Assembly: GCA_009859145.1 (NCBI GenBank)
Contig: VRVR01000061.1
Span: 62,001-126,000 of the forward strand
DNA from: Andalucia godoyi
Lineage: Eukaryota; Discoba; Jakobea; Jakobida; Andaluciidae
Direction of reading: 5' to 3'
DNA: 64,000 nt
The position numbers and the translations under genes were made by a program. Of this stretch, positions 8,520 to 17,729 are shown piece by piece. Positions within the stretch are counted from its first letter, which is position 1; every line of letters starts with the position of its first letter. The notes below the pieces were generated by a model that searched no databases, was not told where the DNA came from, and was given only the letters and a program-made list of their open reading frames with translations.

Positions 8520-9863
8520 CTACTGGACAATGGGCAAGTTCTGGATGAAGCGCGAGAACATGATGAACGACTCCTTCGGCTGGTCATGCGGAACCATGTG
8601 TCCAGCATTGACAATGACAAGCATCTGGAGGAGACCTGAGCGCTTCACATAACCGGCAATCAAATTGTCGACCGTCCAGACCCAGCGAGGAGCCGAGTTG
8701 AAGTCAGCTGCGCCGGGCCAATCCATCGTGCGGACCCACTGCTCCGAGCCCAAGAAGTTGCAGATGAAGTCATTCGCACCGTTGTACACCAAGACCGAAA
8801 CATTCGACGCAAGAAGTCGGGGAACAACGAATTCCTGCGAGATAAACCAGTCTCCGATGATATCCTTGTACGTTGTTCCGTCACACGGTCCCCAAACAGG
8901 CTTCTCGTTCGACACGCGCAACGCCGTTCTAACATCCAACCGATTCAGATAGTTGATGATGGGCTGCAAGTCATAGCACAGCGGCTCGACAGACTGGTCG
9001 CAGGTCTGCGTGACGTCGTACACGTTGAAGGAACCAGCCGCATCCTGAATCGTCGAGAAGATCTGGTTGCAGATTCCGCTAGCCTGGTCCACACGACCAG
9101 ATTCCAGCAGTGCAGAGCACGTCGCATACGTCTGCTGCACACGGTTATACGTCGGGAAGTCGATCATTCCATGTGAATATGCATAGAGTCCATACGAGGC
9201 ATACTGGATATTCGGGTTTGTCATTCCGTTTCCAATCGACACTCCGTTCAAGTTGATCTTGTACTTGATGGTACCGTGGGCATTGGAGTCCAAGATTGCA
9301 TTAGCAAGTGCCGGGACATAGTGTCCTCCGTATGACTCTCCGGAAATGTAGAATCGGTTGTTTGCAAATTCGGGGTGCAAATCAAAGAATCCCTCCAGGA
9401 ACGTAAGCATGTTGGCCGCCATTTGCACTTCGGAAGTCACATAGCCCGTGGGATCCGTCACATATGAAAATCCCGTTCCGCACGGCTGGTCCATCCACAC
9501 GACGTTTGCCTGCTTGTTCCACGACCACGGATTCGGTGAAAGCGTAGTTCCCTTTGCATCTGCAACATTGAAGGGCCCATTCTCAAAGAAGAACGCAAGC
9601 ATTCCCGAGCATCCCGGTCCTCCTGTAAGCCAAATGACAAGCGGATCCGCCGCGGGATTCGACTGCGATTCTGCAAACCAGTAGAACAGGTTGGCATCTG
9701 CGGTCTTGTTCACATTCACATATCCCGCGTACATCTTGAAAGACGGCATCGCGGCCAGACCAGGCAGAGCCGTGATCAGATCAGGAGGCGTTGTCTGGCA
9801 AACCGCCAGCGCAAAGCATGCAGCGACTCCAAGAAGCAGCAGTCCGAGCTTGCTCATCGTCAT
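8520..9863 (-). CDS. Serine carboxypeptidase (peptidase family S10)
   Basis: This is a 447-residue secretory or lysosomal exopeptidase that removes C-terminal residues. The N-terminus is a signal peptide (KLGLLLLGVAACFALAVC). Family signatures occur in order: AGYVNVNKTADANLFYWF, the substrate-binding WLTGGPGCSG, the catalytic Ser in GESYGGHYVP, the catalytic Asp in NGANDFICN, and the catalytic His in VNAGHMVPHDQP. All three catalytic residues are intact and the length is typical for S10. The frame opens with TTG at 9866; the first ATG is at 9863. It is convergent with the claudin-like gene on its left. Confidence 0.95.
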   Translation of the reverse strand: MTMSKLGLLLLGVAACFALAVCQTTPPDLITALPGLAAMPSFKMYAGYVNVNKTADANLFYWFAESQSNPAADPLVIWLTGGPGCSGMLAFFFENGPFNVADAKGTTLSPNPWSWNKQANVVWMDQPCGTGFSYVTDPTGYVTSEVQMAANMLTFLEGFFDLHPEFANNRFYISGESYGGHYVPALANAILDSNAHGTIKYKINLNGVSIGNGMTNPNIQYASYGLYAYSHGMIDFPTYNRVQQTYATCSALLESGRVDQASGICNQIFSTIQDAAGSFNVYDVTQTCDQSVEPLCYDLQPIINYLNRLDVRTALRVSNEKPVWGPCDGTTYKDIIGDWFISQEFVVPRLLASNVSVLVYNGANDFICNFLGSEQWVRTMDWPGAADFNSAPRWVWTVDNLIAGYVKRSGLLQMLVIVNAGHMVPHDQPKESFIMFSRFIQNLPIVQ

Positions 9864-10104
9864 CAATCTGTTGTTTGTTGCTGTTGAAAAGGGGGGAAGA
9901 AGAAAATGGGATTTTTTTTTAGGAAAAGAGGGAGTGATGAAGCGAAATGGAGGAGTGGAAGGAAAGCACCGAAAAGGCGTGCTGGCGTTTCGCAGTCGGT
10001 TGTTATTCTTCTAGACACAGCATGCACGTTGTGTGGAAAGGGTGCGGGAGCATCAAGAGAAATTCAATGGGATTTTCAGAGTTTCGGACAGTCCTTTCCC
10101 CAGC
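9864..10104. other. Upstream region of the carboxypeptidase gene
   Basis: G/A-rich on the plus strand (T/C-rich in the sense of the carboxypeptidase gene), consistent with the pyrimidine-rich leaders of other genes here. No gene is seen. Confidence 0.35.
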
Positions 10105-10622
10105 GGACTACGGCTGACAGCTTTGTATGTCAACGTTGAACGTACAACAATACGATTTCATCATGCTTCGTCATTTTCTTTTTTTCTTTCAGCTATTTTC
10201 TGTTTGGCTGTGGTTTACTATCGACCCCTCAAGCAGACAAAACATCACATGGCTCCATAGAGGGGGACTTCCCAGCAAACTCAAACCGGCCATGCCCGAA
10301 GATGCCGAGAACCAAAGAAACCCGTTGATCCCCCTCTCGTCGCAACTTGCCGAGCAAGCTGATGATCATCGAACCACGGAGATGTGTGTTCGATTGCGCG
10401 TTCGGAATGCGAGTATTCGCATCCGCCCGACCAACGCAGTTTGCGAGCGACGTTCAATTTTGAATGCTGAATCGATCGGGGGAACATGTTGGTTGCGATG
10501 ACCCTTTTGATGCAGAGTTGGTGCTCGCCCCCCAAAATAAAAACAAAGAACACGTGGCTTGGATCTGTCTTCTGCGACACCTTACCCAATGATGATCAAT
10601 AATGATTCATGTTTTGGTGAGC
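10105..10622 (+). repeat. Dispersed repeat B, copy 1
   Basis: This copy matches 40413-40900 in the same orientation, with scattered substitutions and small indels. Shared landmarks are a CCCTCAAGCAG block, CATGGCTyCATAGAGGG, CTCGTCGCAACTTGCCGAGC, GCGACGTTCAATTTTGAATG and TTACCCrATGATGAyCAATAA, ending ATTTTGGTGAGCG. No reading frame is kept in both copies and no terminal inverted repeats are evident. It is probably a decayed mobile sequence of unknown type. The boundaries are approximate. Confidence 0.6.
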
Positions 10623-10923
10623 GGTTGCGAAAAGAAGAGAGAGAGAGAAATACCTATACTTTTGGGGGGGAGTCTGGGGTCTGGGGTCCGGGGCCCGGGG
10701 GGGCTTTCCTCACACTTTTCATTCCTCCGCCATCATGTTTTAATTTTTAGGTTTTTTAAAAGGGGAAAAAAAAGCCGCCCTTTTTGGCTTTTGTCAAGTA
10801 ACTTGCAGACTGTCGGTCGAGTTTTGTTTGTTGTTTTTTTGTTGTTGTTTTTTTGCCTTCTCCTTCCTATACTTGCGTCCACGAAGCTTGCGAGAATAAA
10901 AAATAGCAAGTCTCATAGAGAAC
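10623..10923. other. Intergenic / 5' region of the small secreted protein gene
   Basis: It contains a G-rich patch (10664-10705) followed by T-rich runs up to the next start codon. No gene is seen. Confidence 0.4.
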
Positions 10924-11463
10924 ATGACAAAGATTCTGATTTTTGTGGTTGCCGTAGCTTTGGCAGTGGTCGGTTTCGCACCGAGCGTGCATGGATGCTC
11001 GACGCTTCCGAACCAGGCATTTGCGACTGGAGTGATCAATGGCGTTGATATCTGGGACTATGTCGACTGGTGCTCATGCACGAATCCCAACCTGAACACG
11101 CTGACGACTCCCATTTCCAGTCTGTCAACTGCAGTCTCCAGTGTTGACTGCTGGGACGTCTTCGCCTCGCCTCACCATCTCTACACGGCTTTCCAGGCCT
11201 TGCAGACCCTCATGGGCGCTCTCTCGACCCAGATCCAGACTTGCGGTTCTCAAGCATCAGATGTCGTGACCACAATCGCAACGGCAAACTCGAATCTCTC
11301 CGGCTTAATGTCCGCACTCCAGTCAAACTGGAATGTCAACGACAATATGGCTACCATCGGAGCGTCCCTCTGCATGTTCTACTCGGACAAGAATAACGGC
11401 ATGCCCGGCACAGCTGGCAGTGCCATCGGAGGTGCTATCTTTTCTCTTGCAAACCCCATCTAA
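10924..11463 (+). CDS. Small secreted Cys-containing protein, unknown
   Basis: This 179-residue protein has a clear signal peptide (ILIFVVAVALAVVGFAPSVHG) with cleavage likely before CSTLP. The mature part has Cys in CSTL, WCSCT, DCWD, TCGS and LCMF, enough for up to three disulfides. It is otherwise rich in Ser/Thr/Ala with amphipathic helices (FQALQTLMGALSTQIQTC). It has no TM segment after the signal and no recognised domain. It is probably exported or lumenal; its role is unknown. The ATG at 10924 is the only reasonable start. Confidence 0.75.
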   Translation: MTKILIFVVAVALAVVGFAPSVHGCSTLPNQAFATGVINGVDIWDYVDWCSCTNPNLNTLTTPISSLSTAVSSVDCWDVFASPHHLYTAFQALQTLMGALSTQIQTCGSQASDVVTTIATANSNLSGLMSALQSNWNVNDNMATIGASLCMFYSDKNNGMPGTAGSAIGGAIFSLANPI

Positions 11464-12067
11464 TCCAGTTCATCATTTGCTGCATTCTTCGTTTTGAATT
11501 CTCTTTTGTTGTTGTTTTTTGGCTGTATTTTTCGTTGTACGTAGTATTTTACTCCTTTTGTCTTGTTTTGCTCGATCTTTCCGAAATAATTTAAAAAAAT
11601 TCTTTCCTTCTTGGTTTTGTAATCTGCATGCTCCATGTGTCGTTTCCTGGTTTCAAGGGGAAAATCATGACACTGATCCGTCTGACAGCTTCTTCGCTCA
11701 TCTTTCGTCTTGCTTCGCGCCTGCAGGTGGTGCCGCTCAAGAGTGCGTCTCTAAATTCTTTTTGGACAGCAGGCTTGCCCGTCCAATTCACGGAACGGCA
11801 GTAATCGTATGAATGAGCTCGTTGGCGACTTGGAGCGCCACGCGGCAGTCGCCTGTAAATTTTAAATTAAAAAAAAAAGAAACGCATAGGGTTCAAGTGT
11901 TGATTGACACAAAACAGGCCAAACAGTCTAAACTTGCCCTTTTGGCCGCGTTTCTCTGTTTCGCAATTTTGGATTCCGTCTAATTGTTTGCTGTTCTCGG
12001 AATTTGGATTCTCCCTCTTCATTCTTCTTTTACTTGTTCTTTCTTCTTCTTTCTCCACAGAGAGAGA

Positions 12068-12111
<44 letters not shown>

Positions 12112-12243
12112 GTGTGAGTGTGTGTGTGTGTGAGTGCGGGAGTGCTTGTGTGCGTGTGGGTTGTTATTGTTTGTTTATTGCTATTTTATTTTATTTTAAA
12201 TTAGCTTTTGGTTGTTGTTGTCTTTGTGAGCTGCTTTTTGAAA
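11464..12243. other. Intergenic with (GT)n microsatellite
   Basis: A (GT)n-type simple repeat, with interruptions, occupies about 12069-12135. It is followed by the T-rich leader of Sec24. An open frame runs into the Sec24 frame from 12208, but its first residues come from the T-rich leader. No separate gene is supported. Confidence 0.5.
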
Positions 12244-15200
12244 ATGAGCCAGCCTCCCTCACAACAGTATCCGGTTCCTCCAGGGTTTGCAGCCTCGCCT
12301 CCAATGCCTTCTTTTGCGCCGACTCATGGCTCAATGTACCAGCCTCCTCCTCAACCCGCTCCTATGCAACCGCACCAACCGATGCCTATGCAACCGCACC
12401 AACCGATGCCTATGCAGCCAGGTTATCAGCATCAACCGTTCGGATCGCATCAGCCTCCGCCACCCCCGGCTTCCTTCGCGCAATTGCAACAGCCGCCTCC
12501 AAGCTCAGCCATGCCTGCTGCACCAGGATTCTATAATCCATCAGCACCGCGACTGTCAGCTCCAGGGACTGCAACAGGCACAGCCGTGGTCGCGGGGGCC
12601 GTTGCGCCACCGCAACCTCCGTCTTCAGCACAGCCGTCGACCTTTCCGCCACCACCTTCAGGGTTCGCTTCTGCTCCTCCTGCTGCTGCTGGTCCCATGA
12701 GGCCTCCCGGAGGGTTCACGTCTTCATCTGCTGTGTACTCTCCTCCGCCGCCGCAGCCGCCGTCGTCCTCGTTCCCTGGTGCTGCTGTTCCTGCGCCTCC
12801 GATGGCTTCTCCATTTCCCAATCCTGCCGGCCCCGCACCCACCGGCTTCGCCCCTCTGCATGCAGGTGCACCGTCACAACCGCCACCTCCTCCGTCTGGA
12901 TTTGCAAATACTCTGGCGCCATCTCCCTTTGGTGCTGTGCAGTCGCCGCCTCCGCCGACATCCAGCGGTGGATATCATCCACAGCCGTCAGGGCAACCGC
13001 AAGTCCATGGCCAACCGTTTGGACAGTCGTTCCAGACTGCTCAATCTCACCAACATGCGCCTCCTCCTATGATGGGATATGGACAGCAATCGCCACCAAT
13101 GGTGCATCAGCACCCTCCTGGACCAGGCATGATGACGGCATCGATGCCAGGACCTGCGCCACCCGCAATGGGCCAGGGAAGCGCGAACCAGCATCTTGCA
13201 CAACCAATGACGCATCAGCAACCGCAGATGATGGCGGCAAGTGCATCTCTGCAACTTACGGATTCCATGCTGCCTCGTAGAACACGCCCGGTTCCTGGGT
13301 TTGCACCTCGGTCTGCAATTGAGTTGTCCGTGGGTGTTCTTCCCGCGGCCCCTTCACTCGTCTCAAAGTTTACTCTTCCCGTCGGTGCGATTGTCACTCC
13401 GCTTCATATTCTGCCCTCTGAGGATGGAACCATTGGAAGAGATACGACTCCTGTCGTGCACTTCGGCTCCTGTGGAGTGGTACGGTGCAGACGCTGCAGA
13501 GCATACGTCAATCCGTTCGTTGCATTTACAGACTCCGGACGTCGCTGGATCTGCAATTTGTGCCGATTTGCAAATGATGTTCCCCCAGAATACTACTCGC
13601 CAGTGGATTCTCAGGGTGTCCGGGTGGACATCGCTCAGAGACCCGAGCTCTCGGTGACCTCTGTCGAATTTCTGGCCCCTGCGGAATACATGGTCCGGCC
13701 GCCACAGCCGCCTTGTTTTGTATTTGTGATCGATGTTTCCACCGGAGTGGCGCAAGAAAGCTTGCCTGCTTTGAGCCAGGCCCTTGCCTCTTGTGTCGGA
13801 GAACTGCCAGGAGATACTCGCACCTTGGTTTCAATTGTGTGTTTTGACTCGGCAGTCCATTTGTTTACTGTGGACGGTGAACGGAATTCATTCCGCATCT
13901 CGACCATTGCGGATCCACATCCTGCGGGGGCCGCACCGACTCTTCCAAAAGAGAATTCCGACGGCAGTGCTGCAGCGTCGCCGTTTATGGATGACGGTCC
14001 TCTTTGTCTACCCGCCCCTGTGTCTTCTCTGTTGGTTCCTGTTAAGGACGCACTGCCAACATTGCAGAAGCTAATTTTGTCTCTTCCTCGCTTGTTCCCG
14101 TCTCAGTCGGTGTCTGCACAGTGCTGCACTGGCACGGCGCTGCACTATGCTCTCCGCATTATGGGGGGTATTGGTGGAAAACTTGTGCTTTTCCAAGGCT
14201 CGCTCCCGACACTGGGCCGGGGCGCGCTGCTTCCAGAGCGTGAGGACTTTAAGCTCTACGGGACGGACAAGGAAAAGAATTTGTTGGAGCCTGCTGAGAA
14301 GTATTACAAGGACCTTGCACTTGAATGTTCGCGCCTCCAGGTTGGCGTCGATGTTGTGTTGCTCGCCCCGAACACAGATCGATATACAGATGTCGCGACG
14401 CTCGCCGTTCTTGCTCGAGTTACTGGCGGGGCGTTGATCCGAGCCCCTCCTCAGTCCTCTGCACGGCGTGCCAATGTTGAATCTGAAAATCCATGGATTC
14501 ACGATGGTCGTTTGCGGTCTCTCTTGTGCCCCGCTGCGATGGCTCTGGAGGCTGTGATGCGAGTTCGCCCTTCGCTTGGGCTCCGCTGCACAGATTTCTT
14601 TGGGAATTTTTATCTCCGATCAACGGACTTGCTAGCTCTTCCTAATGTGTCTGCAAACCAGTCCTTTGGAGTTATTATCCAACATGCTCCGTCTGCATCA
14701 GGAGGTCCGCAGGTTGTTCCGACGCCGGTTGCATACTTGCAGGCTGCTTTGCTGTACACGAGTACGAACGGCGAGCGCCGTATTCGTGTTCACAATATCC
14801 AGCTTCCTGTGTCGAATGCCCTGTCTGAAGTTGTGGATTCTGTGAATTCCCGTGTTCTTGCGGACCTCGTTGCCAGGCAAGCAGCGACTGCGGTGCTTGC
14901 TGGCACGCAAAAGCTGCAACAAGTTCGTCTTGGCATCCAGGATGCTTGCGTTTTCTCTTTGAGGTCTGTCCGCGGAATGTTCCAGACCTCGTATCCTGGA
15001 CAGGATGTCGGCTCACTTGTCGCCAATGGAATTGTGCCTCGTAATATGTCGACGTACCCGCTCTATGCTTTGGCGCTGTTGAAACATTCTGCTTTCCGTG
15101 CTGATACAGATGTCCGTGCTGACGAGCGCATCGAAGCGCTGCAGTCACTGCTGTTCTACTCGTCAGATGCAAATCTCTCTCCTGTCATGATTAATCTTTC

Positions 15201-15612
15201 TCGCTTCTTCTCGTCCCCAGAGCTTACGGGATTGGAGTGCACAGTTCCGCTATCTCGCGCATACTTGGACACTGAAGCTGCATATCTCTTGGTGTACGGC
15301 CCAATGCCCGCAGATGCGTTGGTATGGCTTGGAGCGCAGTGCACAATCGATGCGGAATCGGTCGGAAGAGATGCGAGGTTCCAGCGACTGCTGTGTCTCT
15401 TTGGAATTAAGAGCGTTCCTGCCGAGAATTGGGTTTCGGAAGGTGGTCGGCCTATCCCACTGTCAGCAAACATGTCGAGTGTTGCGTCATCCCAGTTTTC
15501 TCAAAAGGCAGAAAAGAGGTTTTATCGGTACCTCGTTGAAGATCGAGGAGCATCTGCGATGAGCTATTTGGAGTTTATGCAGTTCTTGGTCAGTAATGTT
15601 CCTCCAAAATGA
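12244..15612 (+). CDS. SEC24: Sec24, COPII coat cargo adaptor
   Basis: This 1122-residue protein pairs with Sec23 on ER exit sites and selects cargo for COPII vesicles. Residues 1-340 are Pro/Gln/Met-rich disordered sequence, including a perfect 24-base duplication coding QPHQPMPM (about 12364-12411). The zinc-finger domain follows (VRCRRCRAYVNPF and WICNLCRFAND, about residues 410-440). Next come the trunk domain (CFVFVIDVS, FDSAVHLF, CCTGTALHYALRIM), the beta and helical domains, and the C-terminal gelsolin-like domain (YLLVYGPMPADALVWLG). All parts are uninterrupted and the length is normal for Sec24. The start MSQPPSQ at 12244 is chosen over an upstream in-frame start in T-rich leader sequence. 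Confidence 0.95.
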   Translation: MSQPPSQQYPVPPGFAASPPMPSFAPTHGSMYQPPPQPAPMQPHQPMPMQPHQPMPMQPGYQHQPFGSHQPPPPPASFAQLQQPPPSSAMPAAPGFYNPSAPRLSAPGTATGTAVVAGAVAPPQPPSSAQPSTFPPPPSGFASAPPAAAGPMRPPGGFTSSSAVYSPPPPQPPSSSFPGAAVPAPPMASPFPNPAGPAPTGFAPLHAGAPSQPPPPPSGFANTLAPSPFGAVQSPPPPTSSGGYHPQPSGQPQVHGQPFGQSFQTAQSHQHAPPPMMGYGQQSPPMVHQHPPGPGMMTASMPGPAPPAMGQGSANQHLAQPMTHQQPQMMAASASLQLTDSMLPRRTRPVPGFAPRSAIELSVGVLPAAPSLVSKFTLPVGAIVTPLHILPSEDGTIGRDTTPVVHFGSCGVVRCRRCRAYVNPFVAFTDSGRRWICNLCRFANDVPPEYYSPVDSQGVRVDIAQRPELSVTSVEFLAPAEYMVRPPQPPCFVFVIDVSTGVAQESLPALSQALASCVGELPGDTRTLVSIVCFDSAVHLFTVDGERNSFRISTIADPHPAGAAPTLPKENSDGSAAASPFMDDGPLCLPAPVSSLLVPVKDALPTLQKLILSLPRLFPSQSVSAQCCTGTALHYALRIMGGIGGKLVLFQGSLPTLGRGALLPEREDFKLYGTDKEKNLLEPAEKYYKDLALECSRLQVGVDVVLLAPNTDRYTDVATLAVLARVTGGALIRAPPQSSARRANVESENPWIHDGRLRSLLCPAAMALEAVMRVRPSLGLRCTDFFGNFYLRSTDLLALPNVSANQSFGVIIQHAPSASGGPQVVPTPVAYLQAALLYTSTNGERRIRVHNIQLPVSNALSEVVDSVNSRVLADLVARQAATAVLAGTQKLQQVRLGIQDACVFSLRSVRGMFQTSYPGQDVGSLVANGIVPRNMSTYPLYALALLKHSAFRADTDVRADERIEALQSLLFYSSDANLSPVMINLSRFFSSPELTGLECTVPLSRAYLDTEAAYLLVYGPMPADALVWLGAQCTIDAESVGRDARFQRLLCLFGIKSVPAENWVSEGGRPIPLSANMSSVASSQFSQKAEKRFYRYLVEDRGASAMSYLEFMQFLVSNVPPK

Positions 15613-15835
15613 TGGAACGCGGAAAGTCCTAAACATCTTCATAAAAGTCTTGTTGGTATTGATCCAAATTCTTCGCAAGGAAAGGCCGCCGGGTAGCCAC
15701 GTCCTGTTGCAGTGCCGCTTGCAGTCGAATTTCTTTCATTTTTTTATATTTTTTATTATTATTGCTATTTATTATACTATTATTATTTTTGTTTGTTTTA
15801 CTCATTCATTCTCACAGCTCTGATAAGGACAAGAA

Positions 15836-16486
15836 ATGTCAAAAGTCTCATTCAAACTGAACAAACGAGATGAACCGTCAAATGTCGAGTTGAAGCAACC
15901 GCCGCTGACAACACGGCGCATTGACATGACGGATGCAGATGAGAACGAAGACGACGAAGAAGTGTTTTCTGCACGCTCTGCAAAGCGCAGAAAGGAAAGC
16001 GCAGTCGAAGACTTTGACGCAGAGTTGTTTTCGACGCCGCATTCTTTGGCGGTTGACAGCGAATGTGCGAAGAACTTGCAAGAAACGGGTTCCTTTGCGA
16101 TGACGAAGGTTCTTGATGCTGCGAACGCACGGAAAGTGGATCGAGAACTGGCTCGTGAAGAACGGTTTTCCCGAGATCGGCTTGAGGAGCAGACTCGAGG
16201 GGAGTTTGCGGGGAAGGAGGAGTTTGTGACATCTGCCTACCGTGAAATCAAGGCTAAGAGAGCAGCGCTTGACAAGAAACTCTCCTCCATGCGCGACCCA
16301 TCTGCCAGCTTGGTGACTGCACAATCGACTGTGAGCGGCTCTTCTCTGCGCTCTCGTCCTTCTGCAAGTGCTACATCAGGTTCTGGTGAAGCTCCTTCTT
16401 CTCAAGTGCCGTTGGAGGTTCGAGTTGAAGCAGCGAAAGAGAGATATCTTCAACGAAGAGCCAAAAGGGTTGCAAGATGTCGTTAA
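15836..16486 (+). CDS. NSRP1/CCDC55-like nuclear speckle splicing regulator
   Basis: This 216-residue hydrophilic protein has the conserved signature of the NSRP1 N-terminal domain near residues 95-150: a helix of charged residues (LDAANARKVDRELAREERF) leading to GEFAGKEEFVTSAYREIK. In the family this reads close to F.DKEEFVTSAYK. An acidic stretch (DADENEDDEEVF) and a basic patch (AKRRKE) precede it. The protein is probably nuclear and acts in alternative splicing or RNA processing, as inferred from the family. It is shorter than metazoan NSRP1 because the RS-rich tail is missing. It converges with the minus-strand gene ending at 16563. Confidence 0.75.
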   Translation: MSKVSFKLNKRDEPSNVELKQPPLTTRRIDMTDADENEDDEEVFSARSAKRRKESAVEDFDAELFSTPHSLAVDSECAKNLQETGSFAMTKVLDAANARKVDRELAREERFSRDRLEEQTRGEFAGKEEFVTSAYREIKAKRAALDKKLSSMRDPSASLVTAQSTVSGSSLRSRPSASATSGSGEAPSSQVPLEVRVEAAKERYLQRRAKRVARCR

Positions 16487-16562
16487 GACGCGCAGATCCA
16501 TTCACCTTGTCGCTTTCTCACTGTGTGCTTTATTTTACACTCAAAAAAAGACTACGCGGACC

Positions 16563-17252
16563 TTACACCAAAGCGTCGTCGTCATCATCGTCGTTGTCGT
16601 TGTCGAACAATCGCGCATGGTGAGCACGTCGATGTGCTGCTTCTTGTGCAGGCGCTTGAAATGGCTGCCCGGATCTTGTGCCAGCTCTCGAAGCAAGTTC
16701 AAGATGGTCCTCCGTATCGGCACCGTCGATGCCATCGAGGATTTCTTGCTGCCCGTCTTCCGTGGACACCGTGTTCCTGCCCGAGATACTGTTGCTCATG
16801 GCTGCTTCTGTGTTCCATGTGTCTATCGCTGGGTCTGCCGAAAGAGCGTGTGTTGTTGCATCATCATTCTTTCTCGTGTTGAGCAGTCCTTCGTGCCTCG
16901 ATCGACGCAGTTCTTGCAATCCGTGGGCTACGTCCTTGTTATGTCGAAGTCCCGCAACTTGTCTGTAGAACTCGAGTCCGTCCAAGTGCGGCCAAAGCTT
17001 TTGCGCAGAAGCTCTGTATGCATCGAGCAGTAAGGTAAGAGAATACTTCAGCTTTTCCGACGATTTTGTAATGTGTTTTGGCGGGCGGAAAGAAATCGAT
17101 GCAAGTTCGTCGTACAAAATGGGAAGCTTTGTGGCGAGTTTGTCTGCAGGAACAGCAGTTTTCAAGTGCGGCTTTCTCAACTTCTTGATTGGAACAACAA
17201 CTTGGTCATCTGCTGCTGCTGCAGACTTCTGGCTCCCATTCCTCACCGACAT
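16563..17252 (-). CDS. Uncharacterised protein, 229 aa, acidic C-terminus
   Basis: An open frame starts at an ATG (17252) and codes an N-terminal basic stretch (IKKLRKPHLK), then a helical part with KLPILYDELASISFRPPK and LKYSLTLLLDAYRASAQKLW. A low-complexity half follows, ending in an Asp/Asn run (DNDNDDDDDDALV). The product looks nuclear. I do not recognise a family. Composition supports real coding sequence mainly for the first 120 residues; the second half could be spurious. It shares a 3' intergenic gap of only 76 bases with the NSRP1-like gene. Confidence 0.55.
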   Translation of the reverse strand: MSVRNGSQKSAAAADDQVVVPIKKLRKPHLKTAVPADKLATKLPILYDELASISFRPPKHITKSSEKLKYSLTLLLDAYRASAQKLWPHLDGLEFYRQVAGLRHNKDVAHGLQELRRSRHEGLLNTRKNDDATTHALSADPAIDTWNTEAAMSNSISGRNTVSTEDGQQEILDGIDGADTEDHLELASRAGTRSGQPFQAPAQEAAHRRAHHARLFDNDNDDDDDDALV

Positions 17253-17729
17253 TCTCTCCTAGAAAAGGGTGGGTACGTATCTTCACAGCCACTCGAAGAA
17301 ACGACAGAAAGAGATCAAAAACAATCAAGCAATCAAAAGACCAGAAATCCTTTAAAGAAGCTGTAAAAAAATAAAAATAAAAAAACAGCAACAAATAAAT
17401 AAGCATTGGACGCAAAACGCCCGCCATTTCTGCAGGAAACTCTCCGGCGCGCGCCAATTCGTACCCTCCGCTTTTCTTGTTGCTTTTCAGAATCCAGATG
17501 CGGCGGCAGATGGCCAATTCGATGTTTTTTCCCCTTCTTTTGACTCTTGTTTTTCGTTTCTTTCTCCATTTCATTTGCTCTTTTCCACCTTCTCTTATAA
17601 TTTTTTTCCTCTCACATCTCTTTCTGTCTTGCTCTCGTTTTTGTTACATCGACTTAGCCTCGGGGTGTTGTATGTTTCATTCTTGGAGGAAAATAAGGAA
17701 AACGCAAAAGGAAGCATTGTCACGAGGAA
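17253..17729. other. Divergent intergenic region (unknown gene / CAF-1)
   Basis: A/T-rich, with long T/C stretches on the plus strand just before the CAF-1 gene. It should hold the promoters of both divergent genes. No coding signal is seen. Confidence 0.4.
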